Assembly: GCF_000255295.1 (NCBI RefSeq)
Contig: NC_017030.1
Coordinates: 3,038,001 to 3,102,000, forward strand
From: Corallococcus coralloides DSM 2259
GTDB taxonomy: Bacteria; Myxococcota; Myxococcia; Myxococcales; Myxococcaceae
Direction: 5' to 3'
DNA: 64,000 bases
Position 1 is the first letter of the stretch. Each line of letters begins with the position of its first letter. Below the pieces are notes generated by a model. It had not been told where the DNA came from and made no database searches. It saw only the letters and a program-made list of their open reading frames with translations. This document shows positions 8,894 to 20,141 of this stretch, piece by piece. Made by a program: the position numbers and the translations under genes.

Positions 8894-11800
8894 ATGCGAA
8901 TCAAGCGCCTGGACATCACCGGCTTCAAGTCGTTCATGGAGCGGAGCGTCTTCTCCTTCGACGAGGGCGTCACGGGCGTCGTCGGCCCCAATGGGTGTGG
9001 CAAATCCAACGTCGTGGACGCCATCCGCTGGGTGATGGGCGAGCAGAGCGCGAAGAACCTGCGCGGCCGCGGCATGGAAGACGTCATCTTCAACGGCTCG
9101 GAGAACAAGCCGCCCCTGTCCATGGCGGAGGTGTCGCTCACCTTCCTCGTGGACGACACGGACACGCTGGCGCCCCAGTACCAGGGCTTCAGTGAGATTA
9201 CGGTCACCCGGCGCCTGTTCCGCAACGGCGACTCCGAGTACCTCATCAACAAGACCCTCTGCCGCCTGCTGGACATCACCGAGCTGTTCCTCGGCACGGG
9301 CGTGGGCACCAAGGCCTACTCCATCATCGAGCAGGGCCGCGTGGGCCTCATCGTCTCCAGCAAGCCGGAGGACCGCCGGCACCTCCTGGAGGAGGCCGCG
9401 GGCGTCACCAAGTACAAGGCCCGCCGCAAGGCCGCCGAGCGCAAGATGGAGGCCACCGAGGCCAACCTCCTGCGCGTCAACGACATCACCGGCGAGCTGG
9501 AGAAGCGGCTCGACACGCTGTCGCGCCAGGCGAAGAAGGCGGAGAAGTACCGCAAGCTCAAGGCGCGCATGCGGGAGATTGATTTGCACTCCACCAGCCA
9601 CCGCTCGCTGGAGCTGATGGCGGAGAAGCGAGTGCTCCAGTCGCGCCTGGAGAACCTGGGCGGCGAGGAGCGCGAGGGCCTGGACAAGGTGAAGGAGCTG
9701 GAGGAGGTCATCACCCGGCGCCGCGCGGAATTGGACGCGGAAGGGGCGGCCCTCCAGCAGTACGCCGGCGAGGTGCACGCGCTGGAGAGCGCCCTGCAGC
9801 GCGAGGCGCAGGAGCTGTCCTACGGCCGCCGCGACTTCGAGGAGACGGGCACCCGCGTGGCGTCCGCGCAGGCGGAGCTGGACGCGCTGCTCGCGCGGCA
9901 GGCCGAGGTCGTGCAGACCATGACGGCCCGCGAGGCGGAGCTGTCGGGCATCGCCGGCTCGTACAAGGAAGACGAAGTGGCCATGGCGGTGGCCCTGGAG
10001 GAGCAGCGCCGCGTCTCCGTGCTCCAGACGGAAATCTCCCTGCGCCTGGAGCAGGAGCGGGCGGGGCTGGTCGCCGTGGCCACGCGCCTGGCGAACCACG
10101 AGAGCAACCTGGTCAACCTCGCGCGCCAGCGCACGGACCTGGAGGCGCGCCGCGCGAAGCTGGGCGGTGAGCTGGAGGCCCTGCGCGTCCAGGAGCAGGA
10201 GCTGGACGCCGTGCGCACCCAGGCGGCCAAGCACGTGGAGGACACGCGCCACCTGGCCTCCGAGCTGGCCGAGCGCCGGGGCCAGGAGGAGGAGGCCCTC
10301 ACCCGCACGCGCGAGGCCTTCACGGAGAACGAGGTCCAGGTCATCGCGCTGCGCGAGGAGCTGAGCGACAAGCGCAGCCGCCTGTCCTCCCTGGAGGACA
10401 TCCAGAAGAACTACGACGGCTTCGACCGGGGCGTGCGCGCCGTCATGGTGCGCGCCGCGGAGGCCGCCCGCGAGCAGGGCATCTTCGGCCTGGTGGCGGA
10501 CGTCCTCACGGTCACCAACGCGCGCTACGAGCGCGCGGTGGAGGCCGCCCTGGGTGAGCGGCTCCAGCACGTCATCGTGGACAGCCGCGAGAAGGGCGTG
10601 GAACTGGTAGAGTACCTGAAGGGCCACGCGGAAGGGCGCGGCACCTTCCTGCCGGTGCCCTCCGGCGAGCAGGCCCGGGGCTACGTGGAGCCGGACCTCT
10701 CGCGCCCGGGTGTGCTGGCGCACGCGCTCAAGGAAGTGTCCTGCGAGCCCGCGCTGGAGCCGGTGCTCAAGCTGCTGCTGGGCGACGTGGTCATCGTCCA
10801 GGACCTGGTCGCCGCGCGCGAGTACGCGGAAAGCACCCCCGTGCCCGTCACGCTCGTCACGCTGGACGGCGAGGTGTTCCGCGCGGACGGCTCCATCACC
10901 GGCGGCGAGCGCGAGGGCGCGGCCGTGGGCGCGCTCCAGAAGAAGCGGGAGATCGCGGAGCTGGCGGCCGAAGTCGCCCGGGTGGAGGAGCGCTACAACG
11001 AGATTTTGACCCGCCACTACACGCTCCAGAAGCAGATGGGGCAGGCGGAGGCCGTCCTCAAGGGCCTGGGCAAGGAGCAGCACGCGGAGGAGGTCAACCT
11101 GGCCAGCCAGGAGAAGGACCTCCACAAGGCGAGCGAGGACCTGGCCCGCGTGCGCGAGCGGCTGCGCTCGCTGGAGGGCGAGGAGGGCCAGCTGGCGCAG
11201 AGCCACACCGCGCTCGCCAACGAGGAGGAGTCCAGCCGCGGCGAGGTGGCCCACGGCCAGGCGGACCGCGAGGCGCGCGAGGAGCGCGTGCGCCAGTACG
11301 CGGGTGAGCTGGAAGGCCTGCGCCAGCGCGCGGACACGGCGTCCTCGGACCTGATGGGCCTGCGCGTGAAGGTGGCCGCCGGCAGCGAGCGCGGCGAGTC
11401 CGCGCGCAAGGAGCTGGAGAGCCTGGTGGCGCAGCGCCGGGACATGGAGGCGCGCGTCAGCCGCCTGCAGGCCACGGTGACGGAGGGCCGCGCCAAGGTG
11501 GAGACGCTGCAGGGCCGGCTCGCGGAGCTGGAGTCCACCAAGGAGCAGCGGGCGGAGGAGCACCGCGTGGCCGCGGAGGCCCTGGAGGCCCGCCGCACCG
11601 CGCACACCACCGCCACCGCCGAGGTGCGCGAGCAGGACACCGCCTTCCGCGAGCTGCGCGGCCGGCTGGACGAGCTCATGCAGGGCCTGTCGCAAATCAC
11701 CCTGCGCGAGAAGGAGATTGGCCTGGAGCTGGAGCACCTGGCCGCCGGCATCCGCGAGCGCTACCAGCTGGAGCTGTCCGCGGAGCTGCACAACTACCAC

Positions 11801-12502
11801 CTGCTGGCGCCGCTCTCGCCGGAAGTGGAGAGCGAGCTCAAGGACCTGCGCGCGCAGGTGGAGAAGATGGGGGAGATCAACCTCACCGCCATCGACGAGC
11901 ACGCGGAGCTGTCCAAGCGCTTCGAGTTCCTCTCCGCCCAGCGTCAGGACCTCCAGGCGTCCATCAGCCAGCTGAAGGAAGCCATCGTCCGCATCGACGC
12001 GACGAGCCGCGAGCGCTTCAAGCAGACCTTCGACGTGGTGAACGACAAGTTCCAGGCCATCTTCCCGCGCCTCTTCGGCGGTGGCCGCGCCAGCCTCATC
12101 CTCACGCAGGAGGGCCCCAACGGTGAGCCGGGCGTGGAGATCGTCGCCCAGCCGCCGGGCAAGAAGCTCCAGAGCGTCAACCTGCTCTCCGGTGGCGAGA
12201 AGGCCCTCACCGCCGTGGCGCTCATCTTCGGCATCTTCCTCATCAAGCCCACCCCCTTCTGCCTCCTGGACGAGGTCGACGCCCCGCTGGATGAGGGCAA
12301 CGTGGGCCGCTACAACGACATGGTGAAGGAGATGAGCCGCCAGTCGCAGTTCATCCTCATCACCCACAACAAGCGCACCATGGAGATCGCCGACACGCTC
12401 TACGGCGTCACCATGGAGGAGCCCGGCATCTCCAAGCTCGTCAGCGTGAAGATGCGCGAGGCCTCCGCGCACAACGACGACAAGGTCCCCGCCGCGTCCT
12501 GA
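8894..12502 (+). CDS. smc: Chromosome segregation ATPase SMC
   Basis: A 1202-residue condensin subunit that organises and helps segregate the chromosome, normally with ScpA and ScpB. The N-terminal head has Walker A GPNGCGKSN at residues 31-39 and GTGVGTKAYSIIEQG. Long coiled coils (Glu/Arg/Lys-rich) flank a hinge at about residues 515-680 (DVLTVTNARYERAVEAALG, GSITGGEREGAA). The C-terminal head has the ABC signature LLSGGEKALTAVAL and Walker B FCLLDEVDAPLDEGN. Length is typical. The start MRIKRLDITGFKSFM is family-standard; a longer in-frame ORF to 8762 is rejected. The gene is monocistronic here and ends at a bidirectional hairpin. Confidence 0.97.
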   Translation: MRIKRLDITGFKSFMERSVFSFDEGVTGVVGPNGCGKSNVVDAIRWVMGEQSAKNLRGRGMEDVIFNGSENKPPLSMAEVSLTFLVDDTDTLAPQYQGFSEITVTRRLFRNGDSEYLINKTLCRLLDITELFLGTGVGTKAYSIIEQGRVGLIVSSKPEDRRHLLEEAAGVTKYKARRKAAERKMEATEANLLRVNDITGELEKRLDTLSRQAKKAEKYRKLKARMREIDLHSTSHRSLELMAEKRVLQSRLENLGGEEREGLDKVKELEEVITRRRAELDAEGAALQQYAGEVHALESALQREAQELSYGRRDFEETGTRVASAQAELDALLARQAEVVQTMTAREAELSGIAGSYKEDEVAMAVALEEQRRVSVLQTEISLRLEQERAGLVAVATRLANHESNLVNLARQRTDLEARRAKLGGELEALRVQEQELDAVRTQAAKHVEDTRHLASELAERRGQEEEALTRTREAFTENEVQVIALREELSDKRSRLSSLEDIQKNYDGFDRGVRAVMVRAAEAAREQGIFGLVADVLTVTNARYERAVEAALGERLQHVIVDSREKGVELVEYLKGHAEGRGTFLPVPSGEQARGYVEPDLSRPGVLAHALKEVSCEPALEPVLKLLLGDVVIVQDLVAAREYAESTPVPVTLVTLDGEVFRADGSITGGEREGAAVGALQKKREIAELAAEVARVEERYNEILTRHYTLQKQMGQAEAVLKGLGKEQHAEEVNLASQEKDLHKASEDLARVRERLRSLEGEEGQLAQSHTALANEEESSRGEVAHGQADREAREERVRQYAGELEGLRQRADTASSDLMGLRVKVAAGSERGESARKELESLVAQRRDMEARVSRLQATVTEGRAKVETLQGRLAELESTKEQRAEEHRVAAEALEARRTAHTTATAEVREQDTAFRELRGRLDELMQGLSQITLREKEIGLELEHLAAGIRERYQLELSAELHNYHLLAPLSPEVESELKDLRAQVEKMGEINLTAIDEHAELSKRFEFLSAQRQDLQASISQLKEAIVRIDATSRERFKQTFDVVNDKFQAIFPRLFGGGRASLILTQEGPNGEPGVEIVAQPPGKKLQSVNLLSGGEKALTAVALIFGIFLIKPTPFCLLDEVDAPLDEGNVGRYNDMVKEMSRQSQFILITHNKRTMEIADTLYGVTMEEPGISKLVSVKMREASAHNDDKVPAAS

Positions 12503-12554
12503 GGGCCGGCGGTAGGGCAGGGGGCCCCTTCGGGGTCCCAACGCCGAAAAGAAG

Positions 12555-12588
12555 ACGGGCGCCCCGGGATGTTCCCCGGAGCGCCCGT
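12555..12588. terminator. Bidirectional hairpin between smc and the convergent lipoprotein gene
   Basis: A near-perfect inverted repeat, ACGGGCGCCCCGGGA / TCCCCGGAGCGCCCGT, with about 15 bp of stem and a three-base loop. On the minus strand it is followed by CTTCTTTTC and on the plus strand by TTGTCATTT. Its place between convergent stops fits a shared rho-independent terminator. Confidence 0.75.
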
Positions 12589-12617
12589 TGTCATTTCAGC
12601 GGCTCGGCGTCGAAGGA

Positions 12618-13826
12618 CTACTTCTTCTTCGCGGGCGCGTAGCTCTTCTTCGGGCAGGCGCCCTGGTCCGCGGCCAGACGCTGCTGGGCGGCGGAGAGGT
12701 CCTTCTGGGTGTTGGCCAGGGCCTCCTGGCTGGCGGTCTCCACCGGGGCCCAGTCTTCCTTCTGGGCCTTGAGCTGCTGCACCAGCGTCAGGGTCGTCTG
12801 GTCCACCGTCTCCTGCGCCTTGAGCGCGTCCACCCACTTGGTGGCCGAGTCCACCAGCGCCTGGCACTTGGAGGACAGCTCGTCGAAGAGCTTGTAGTCC
12901 TTCGTCTTGGTGTACTTCTGCACGACGGCGTCATACGTGTCCGCCGCGTTGGTGCGCGCGCCGAAGGCGATGGCGGACGCGGCGGCCGTCTGGGTGCGCG
13001 CCAGCTCCAGCTGGAAGAAGCGCAGCTCCGGCGGCATGCTCGCGGAGGCCTCCACCGGGGCCTGCGAGTTGAAGAACACGAAGCGGAACGGGAACTTCAG
13101 CTCGCCCGACGTCGTCGCCGGCATGGCGGCGATCTTCGCCTGCATGCAGGACGCCAGCTGGTCGCCTTCCGTGCTGCCGGAGGGCTTGAAGACGACCTCC
13201 GTCGGGGTGGGCTGGCCCTTCACGATGTGGATGTCCGCGCTCAGCACCGGCGGCGTGGACGCCTTGAAGCCGGCGTAGCAGTCGCACCAGCCCTTCTGCG
13301 CCAGGCGCACCGTGCCGGAGAAGTCCGAGCCCTCGTTGATGCCCATGGTGACGGAGGGGTTGTTGGCGGTGGCGTGGTCGTACTCGTACGAGGCCTCCAC
13401 CGGCTTCGCGTCCGCCGCCAGCGCCGCGGGCTTCACGTGCGTGTCCAGCACCTGCTGGATGCAGGCCGTGCCGGCCGGGGTGAGGTTCTCACCGGAGACG
13501 GTGTGCGTGGCGCCCTGGGCGTTGACGGTGGACTTCACCGCCACCTTGGTGCTGGCCGCCGGGCCGCGGTTGGCCGGATCCACCAGGCACTCCAGCACGT
13601 CCGGGCGGACGCTCAGGAGCGCGCCCACGAGGACACCCTCGTTGGCGGGGGAGGGCAGGGTCTGCTCGTGCGGGAAGCAGGTCGCCAGGTCGAACGGAGG
13701 CTGGTTGGTGATGCGCAGCCGCTCTTCCTTGGTCATCTGCTTCTGACCTTCGGCGGCGTCGGTCTTCTGCTGGCCCGCACAGGCGGCGGTGAGGATGACG
13801 GAGGCGACGGCGAGACGCTTCAGCAT
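12618..13826 (-). CDS. Unrecognised large lipoprotein
   Basis: A 402-residue predicted lipoprotein beginning MLKRLAVASVILTAACAGQQ (lipobox TAAC, Cys17) with a GGGAGA ribosome-binding site. The mature part has several Cys residues in pairs (DLATCFPHE, VLECLVDP, GTACIQQVL, WCDCYAGF, ASCMQAKI), then an Ala/Gln-rich helical tail and a basic end (PAKKK). Two halves (about residues 40-140 and 165-250) each carry a beta-type pattern with a conserved Cys, suggesting a duplicated domain of the kind seen in myxobacterial AgmX-like proteins, but I do not recognise the family. It lies 47 bp downstream of the FHA-AAA+ regulator gene, so it may share its operon. Confidence 0.8.
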   Translation of the reverse strand: MLKRLAVASVILTAACAGQQKTDAAEGQKQMTKEERLRITNQPPFDLATCFPHEQTLPSPANEGVLVGALLSVRPDVLECLVDPANRGPAASTKVAVKSTVNAQGATHTVSGENLTPAGTACIQQVLDTHVKPAALAADAKPVEASYEYDHATANNPSVTMGINEGSDFSGTVRLAQKGWCDCYAGFKASTPPVLSADIHIVKGQPTPTEVVFKPSGSTEGDQLASCMQAKIAAMPATTSGELKFPFRFVFFNSQAPVEASASMPPELRFFQLELARTQTAAASAIAFGARTNAADTYDAVVQKYTKTKDYKLFDELSSKCQALVDSATKWVDALKAQETVDQTTLTLVQQLKAQKEDWAPVETASQEALANTQKDLSAAQQRLAADQGACPKKSYAPAKKK

Positions 13827-13873
13827 GGTGAGGCTTTCTCCCGGTTGGGGTGGTGGGGACTGCGGTCGGGCGC

Positions 13874-15256
<1,383 letters not shown>

Positions 15257-15402
15257 GGTCACGAACCCCTGGTCGCAACGGGGCGTGGGGGGCAAAAACA
15301 CCCCTCGTCGCCCTGAATCCCGCCTCTTTAGGGGGGACTGCACACAGGGGGCAAGCGGAACAAGTAGACGCGGAAACGTCCGTTGAAGATGAAGACAGAA
15401 GG

Positions 15403-15434
15403 GGCCCGGCCGCCCCAACCGGGGACGTCGGGCC
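15403..15434 (-). terminator. Possible terminator hairpin below the 142-residue gene
   Basis: GGCCCG (15403-15408) pairs with CGGGCC (15429-15434), with inner CCCC/GGGG pairing. Read on the minus strand it is followed by the pyrimidine-rich CCTTCTGTCTTC. It lies 25 bp past the stop at 15459. Confidence 0.45.
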
Positions 15435-15458
15435 TGCCTCCTGGATTTTCCCCGCGCC

Positions 15459-15887
15459 TCAGTACTTCGCGGGTGCGTCGCTCGCGGGGAACGACTCCTT
15501 GGACTGCTCGTCCACTTCGTCGTCGCCGGGGCTCCCGCCGGAGCGCACGCTCGCGTTGGTGGGGCCCTTCACCTCGCGCGTCGGCACCTCCGCGTTCGTC
15601 CTGCTGCGCTTCGTGCCCTTGGACTCCGCGCCCGGGCTGGCCGCACGGCCCGTGCCGGCCTGCGCGTTCACCATGCGCGCGCCCAGCAGGTTCTTGGCGC
15701 GCTCAGCCAGGTTGCGCTGCTCGTCCTGCCAGTCGCGGAAGAGCTGCGCCAGCTCCTGATCTCCCGCCGCCTCCGCGTCGCGCAGGTACTGCTCGCTCAC
15801 CGACGCGCCCTTGAGCAGGTGGTAGAGCGTGCTGATGAGGTCGTGATGTTCATCCCGGGTCCCCGTGACTTCCTGTCCGCCCGCCAT
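15459..15887 (-). CDS. Small helical protein, possibly ferritin-like, with SKESFPASDAP tail
   Basis: A 142-residue protein starting MAGGQEVTGTRDEHHDLIST behind a near-ideal GGGAGGA ribosome-binding site, which decides the start over a longer in-frame ORF to 16064. Residues about 12-75 form two amphipathic helices (HHDLISTLYHLLKGASVSEQ, GDQELAQLFRDWQDEQRN) like half of a ferritin-type bundle or of the DUF2383 family. The rest is a disordered Ser/Thr/Gly region ending SKESFPASDAPAKY, a tail seen on many small proteobacterial stress proteins. The function is unknown; a stress-linked role is only suggested by the tail and by the glutaredoxin gene next door. Confidence 0.75.
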   Translation of the reverse strand: MAGGQEVTGTRDEHHDLISTLYHLLKGASVSEQYLRDAEAAGDQELAQLFRDWQDEQRNLAERAKNLLGARMVNAQAGTGRAASPGAESKGTKRSRTNAEVPTREVKGPTNASVRSGGSPGDDEVDEQSKESFPASDAPAKY

Positions 15888-15984
15888 GGTGTTCCTCCCG
15901 TGAAAGGGGTGAATGCCTTGACGGAGAAGGTAGGCACGGGGGACGCGGGTGGCGTCCGGGCACGGGGCCCGACCGCCTGGCTGC

Positions 15985-16242
15985 TCAAGCCTGGAGCATG
16001 GGGTCCAGCTTGCCGTCGCGGTCGAGCGCGGCCATGTCCGAATAGCCGCCCACGTGCGTGTCACCGATGAAGATCTGCGGCACGGTGCGCTGACCGCCGC
16101 TCATCTCCACCAGCTTCGCGCGGGCGTCGTCGTCCCCGGTGACGTCCACCTCTTCGTAGGCCACGCCCTTGCGCTTGAGCAGGTCCTTCGCGCGCACGCA
16201 AAAGCCACAGTAGGTCGTCGTGTAGATCTTCACGGGCTTCAT
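15985..16242 (-). CDS. grxC: Glutaredoxin 3-type thiol-disulfide oxidoreductase
   Basis: An 85-residue cytoplasmic glutaredoxin. The active site is TTYCGFCVRAKDLL (Cys12 and Cys15); a CGFC centre replaces the classical CPYC but occurs in the family. The cis-proline segment RTVPQIFIGDTHVGGYSDM (TVP) is the glutathione-binding loop, followed by the C-terminal helix AALDRDGKLDPML. Length matches the family. A GGAGGAAA ribosome-binding site precedes the ATG. It reduces disulfides or glutathionylated proteins with GSH. Orientation is the same as groESL but about 170 bp and a terminator hairpin separate them. Confidence 0.93.
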   Translation of the reverse strand: MKPVKIYTTTYCGFCVRAKDLLKRKGVAYEEVDVTGDDDARAKLVEMSGGQRTVPQIFIGDTHVGGYSDMAALDRDGKLDPMLQA

Positions 16243-16332
16243 GGATTTCCTCCTGGTTTCTTGATGCCAAACCTAAGGGGCCGTTGCGCGGGTGGCCACG
16301 GCCTTCCCGCGCGCCTGGTCCCTTGAAAACAC

Positions 16333-16372
16333 GACGGCCCCCGGCAAACCCAGGTGGGCGCCGGAGGCCGTC
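16333..16372 (-). terminator. Terminator downstream of groEL
   Basis: GACGGCCCCCGGC (16333-16345) pairs with GCCGGAGGCCGTC (16360-16372) with a single wobble position. On the minus strand the stem is followed by GTGTTTTC. It is placed 40 bp past the groEL stop. Confidence 0.7.
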
Positions 16373-16411
16373 AAATCCCGTCCCCTGATGCGGCGGGGAA
16401 GGGTGGGGCGA

Positions 16412-18076
<1,665 letters not shown>

Positions 18077-18111
18077 CTAGAAGTTGGGAGTGGGAAGACG
18101 AACGGCGGGCT

Positions 18112-18402
18112 TCACTTCTCGATGATGCCCAGCACGTCCTCTTCGCGGAGGATGAGGTGATCCTCGCCGTCCAGCTTGATCTCCGTGCCCGCGTACTTGG
18201 AGAAGAGGATGGTGTCGCCGGCCTTGATGTCCATGGCGCGCACCTTGCCGTCCTCCAGCACCTTGCCGTTGCCGACGGCGATCACCTTGCCCTCGAGCGG
18301 CTTCTCCTTCGCCGTGTCGGGGATGAAGAGGCCGCCCTTGGTCTTGTTCTCCTCGGCGACGCGCTTGATGATGAGCCGATCCTGCAGGGGACGAATCTTC
18401 AT
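18112..18402 (-). CDS. groS: 10-kDa co-chaperonin GroES
   Basis: A 96-residue lid protein for GroEL. It starts [19 protein letters not shown], contains the mobile loop [17 protein letters not shown] and the roof segment [20 protein letters not shown], and ends [17 protein letters not shown]. Length is standard. The GGAGCAAGCC before the ATG at 18402 serves as ribosome-binding site. An upstream in-frame extension to 18510 is rejected because it would run into the CIRCE operator. First gene of the groESL operon. Confidence 0.99.
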   Translation of the reverse strand: MKIRPLQDRLIIKRVAEENKTKGGLFIPDTAKEKPLEGKVIAVGNGKVLEDGKVRAMDIKAGDTILFSKYAGTEIKLDGEDHLILREEDVLGIIEK

Positions 18403-18497
18403 GGCTTGCTCCTGTGAATCGCGGCGGCCGGAGGCGGACGGAAGGTCCGGACCGGGATGCCGCAGGGGTGATTGAAAAGGTCCTGTGGGCCCCGGCG

Positions 18498-18524
18498 TTG
18501 GCACTCGCACCCGCTGAGTGCTAA
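18498..18524 (-). promoter_or_regulatory. CIRCE operator (HrcA-binding) of groESL
   Basis: TTGGCACTC-N9-GAGTGCTAA, differing from the CIRCE consensus TTAGCACTC-N9-GAGTGCTAA at one base. It lies just downstream of the groESL promoter, in the expected leader position. It should bind the heat-shock repressor HrcA. Confidence 0.95.
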
Positions 18525-18540
18525 CGCCCAGGCGCGGCGG

Positions 18541-18568
18541 ATAATAACCAGGGACTTCACCTCGTCAA
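18541..18568 (-). promoter_or_regulatory. Sigma70-type promoter of groESL
   Basis: Read on the minus strand: -35 TTGACG (18568-18563), a 16-bp spacer, and -10 TATTAT (18546-18541). The predicted start falls around 18533, immediately before the CIRCE operator. This is the textbook arrangement for HrcA-repressed chaperonin operons. Confidence 0.8.
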
Positions 18569-18682
18569 GCGACGTCGGGACATCTGTCCGGATGCCGCTA
18601 AAGCCCCGTCCTGATTGGGCTTTTCCGAAAAAGATTCCCGCTGGTCACACCTGCCCGCAAGGCCGTGCCGGGTGTCCGGACG

Positions 18683-18709
18683 TTGGCACTCGCCCTGGGC
18701 GAGTGCCAA
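18683..18709. promoter_or_regulatory. Second, perfectly palindromic CIRCE element
   Basis: TTGGCACTC-N9-GAGTGCCAA, a perfect 9-bp inverted repeat. It lies 158 bp further from groES than the first CIRCE and 133 bp before the plus-strand gene at 18843. It could act on the plus-strand transcript, on groESL through looping, or on both. Confidence 0.88.
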
Positions 18710-18739
18710 CGTAAGTGCTTGATAAGACTTGGGTCCGTT

Positions 18740-18768
18740 TTGCCGACGCCGTGCGACATGGCTACGCT
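18740..18768 (+). promoter_or_regulatory. Possible promoter of the 18843-20618 gene set
   Basis: TTGCCG (18740-18745), a 17-bp spacer, and TACGCT (18763-18768). The match is moderate. It sits 31 bp past the second CIRCE and 75 bp before the ATG at 18843. Confidence 0.4.
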
Positions 18769-18842
18769 TATCGGAAGCGTGTCCTGGAAGGTCCGGGCGC
18801 CGGCCCGGGGGCCTTCCAGGCTTCATCCGGGAGGTGTGCTCG

Positions 18843-19442
18843 ATGAGCGGACTGGTGACGTCCTCTTCCTCGCTGAAGGAGTTCTTCCGGGAGCTCCTCT
18901 TGGAGGTCGCGGCCCGGCAGCGGGTGGCGCTGGGCGAGTCCACCGAGTTCTATCTGGTGAACCTGCTGGCGGAGTTCGCGGCCACGGACAAGCTGTTCAG
19001 CCGTGACGCGGAGGGCCGGCGGGACCACGAACCGCTGGCGGAGCTGTACCACCGCTCGCTGCAGCAGGAGCGCGAGGAGCGCATCCGAACGCTGCGGCGG
19101 CTGGGCGACGTGTCGCTCTACAAGGTCGGCTTCTTCTCCGGCGCGCTGCAGCAGGGGATGGTGGGCCCGGACTACTACATCCAGATGGGCGGCGCCGCGT
19201 ACGGGCAGGTGGCGGAGCTGGTGCCCGCGAGCGGCTTCACCGGCGTGTACCGCGAGCTGTGCGACAAGTTCCGCTCGCTCGTGGAGGTGCTGGAGGAGAT
19301 CAGCGCGCGAGGCCTGGTGAGCGCGGGGCCCGCGGGCGCGCTGCGCGTCTACGAGTCCTGGGTGCGCACGGGCAACGACAAACTGGAGCGCGTGCTGGTG
19401 GACGCGGGGTGGATCCCGCGCAAGGGGCCGCTTGCCAACTGA
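18843..19442 (+). CDS. Unrecognised 199-residue soluble protein, divergent from groESL
   Basis: Begins MSGLVTSSSSLKEFFRELLL with a GGGAGGTG ribosome-binding site. Predicted all-helical and soluble, with no signal peptide. Notable segments are STEFYLVNLLAEFAATDKLF, EREERIRTLRRLGDVSLYKV and GMVGPDYYIQMGGAAYGQVA. I do not recognise the family. The next gene overlaps by 11 bp and starts with TTG, implying translational coupling, so the two products probably act together. A CIRCE element and a possible promoter lie upstream, which would place the pair in the HrcA heat-shock regulon. A longer in-frame ORF to 18729 is rejected because it covers the promoter region. Confidence 0.82.
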   Translation: MSGLVTSSSSLKEFFRELLLEVAARQRVALGESTEFYLVNLLAEFAATDKLFSRDAEGRRDHEPLAELYHRSLQQEREERIRTLRRLGDVSLYKVGFFSGALQQGMVGPDYYIQMGGAAYGQVAELVPASGFTGVYRELCDKFRSLVEVLEEISARGLVSAGPAGALRVYESWVRTGNDKLERVLVDAGWIPRKGPLAN

Positions 19443-20103
19443 CGCCGGGGACTTCCCGCTCGTGGGGCGCCTCCAGGCCCACCTGGAGGCCATCTACGGC
19501 TTCAAGTGCGAGGCCCGCGCGGAGGCCTTCGTCGTGGTGGACGCGGAGGTCGCCGCGCTCCTGGGCGGCACCGGACGCGCGCCGGAGGAGCTGCTCGTCA
19601 TGGAGGCCCGGGGCGGCCTGGAGGTGGCGCTCTACCTGGACCCCGGCTTGCGCGAGCGGATGGAACGCTACGCGGGCAGCCCCCTGGGCTCCGTGCTGGA
19701 GGGCGACCTGGACGGCTACTGCCAGGTGACCGAGGGCGTCAGCCACTTCCTCTACGTCGCGCACACGGCGCACTACGAGCGCACGGTGTCGCTCCTGGAG
19801 CTGGAGGCCCAGGCGGAGGTGGACAAGTTCGTCGTGTGTCTCATGCACCGCTGGGGCGAAGGCGTGGCCGGGTGGGCGCGGGAGCTGTTGGGGCGCCTCT
19901 TCGACCGCGTGGCCTACCAGCCCCTGCTGTCCGTGGAGGAGCGCTGGCGCTACGAGGAGGCGAACCGGCTGTCCCGGCGCTTCTGCGCGCGGCTCATGGG
20001 GCATGTCCTGAGCCGGCGGTTGGACCGGCTCCTCGGCGACCTGCGTTATGCCTACCGGCTGGGGGCGGAGGCCAAGCTGCGCCACTTCGCGCACGGCGGT
20101 TGA
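19432..20103 (+). CDS. Unrecognised 223-residue protein, translationally coupled
   Basis: Starts at TTG within the end of the preceding gene (MPTDAGDFPLVGRLQAHL), with AAGGGG upstream as ribosome-binding site. Soluble, mixed alpha/beta at the N-terminus (VVVDAEVAALLGGTG, EVALYLDPGLRERM) and helical afterwards (AHTAHYERTVSLLELEAQAE, EERWRYEEANRLSRRFCARL). No catalytic signature was recognised. It ends 38 bp before a NUDIX gene on the same strand. The tight coupling to the previous gene suggests a two-protein unit; the function is not evident. Confidence 0.8.
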   Translation: MPTDAGDFPLVGRLQAHLEAIYGFKCEARAEAFVVVDAEVAALLGGTGRAPEELLVMEARGGLEVALYLDPGLRERMERYAGSPLGSVLEGDLDGYCQVTEGVSHFLYVAHTAHYERTVSLLELEAQAEVDKFVVCLMHRWGEGVAGWARELLGRLFDRVAYQPLLSVEERWRYEEANRLSRRFCARLMGHVLSRRLDRLLGDLRYAYRLGAEAKLRHFAHGG

Positions 20104-20141
20104 GGATCCCGGCCGCCGCCTGCATCGGGTAGGGTGGAGGC

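Noticed and set aside
8732..12541. 1269-codon minus-strand ORF opposite smc
   Set aside because: The plus strand has full SMC motifs; the antisense product is low-complexity and is a codon-bias shadow.
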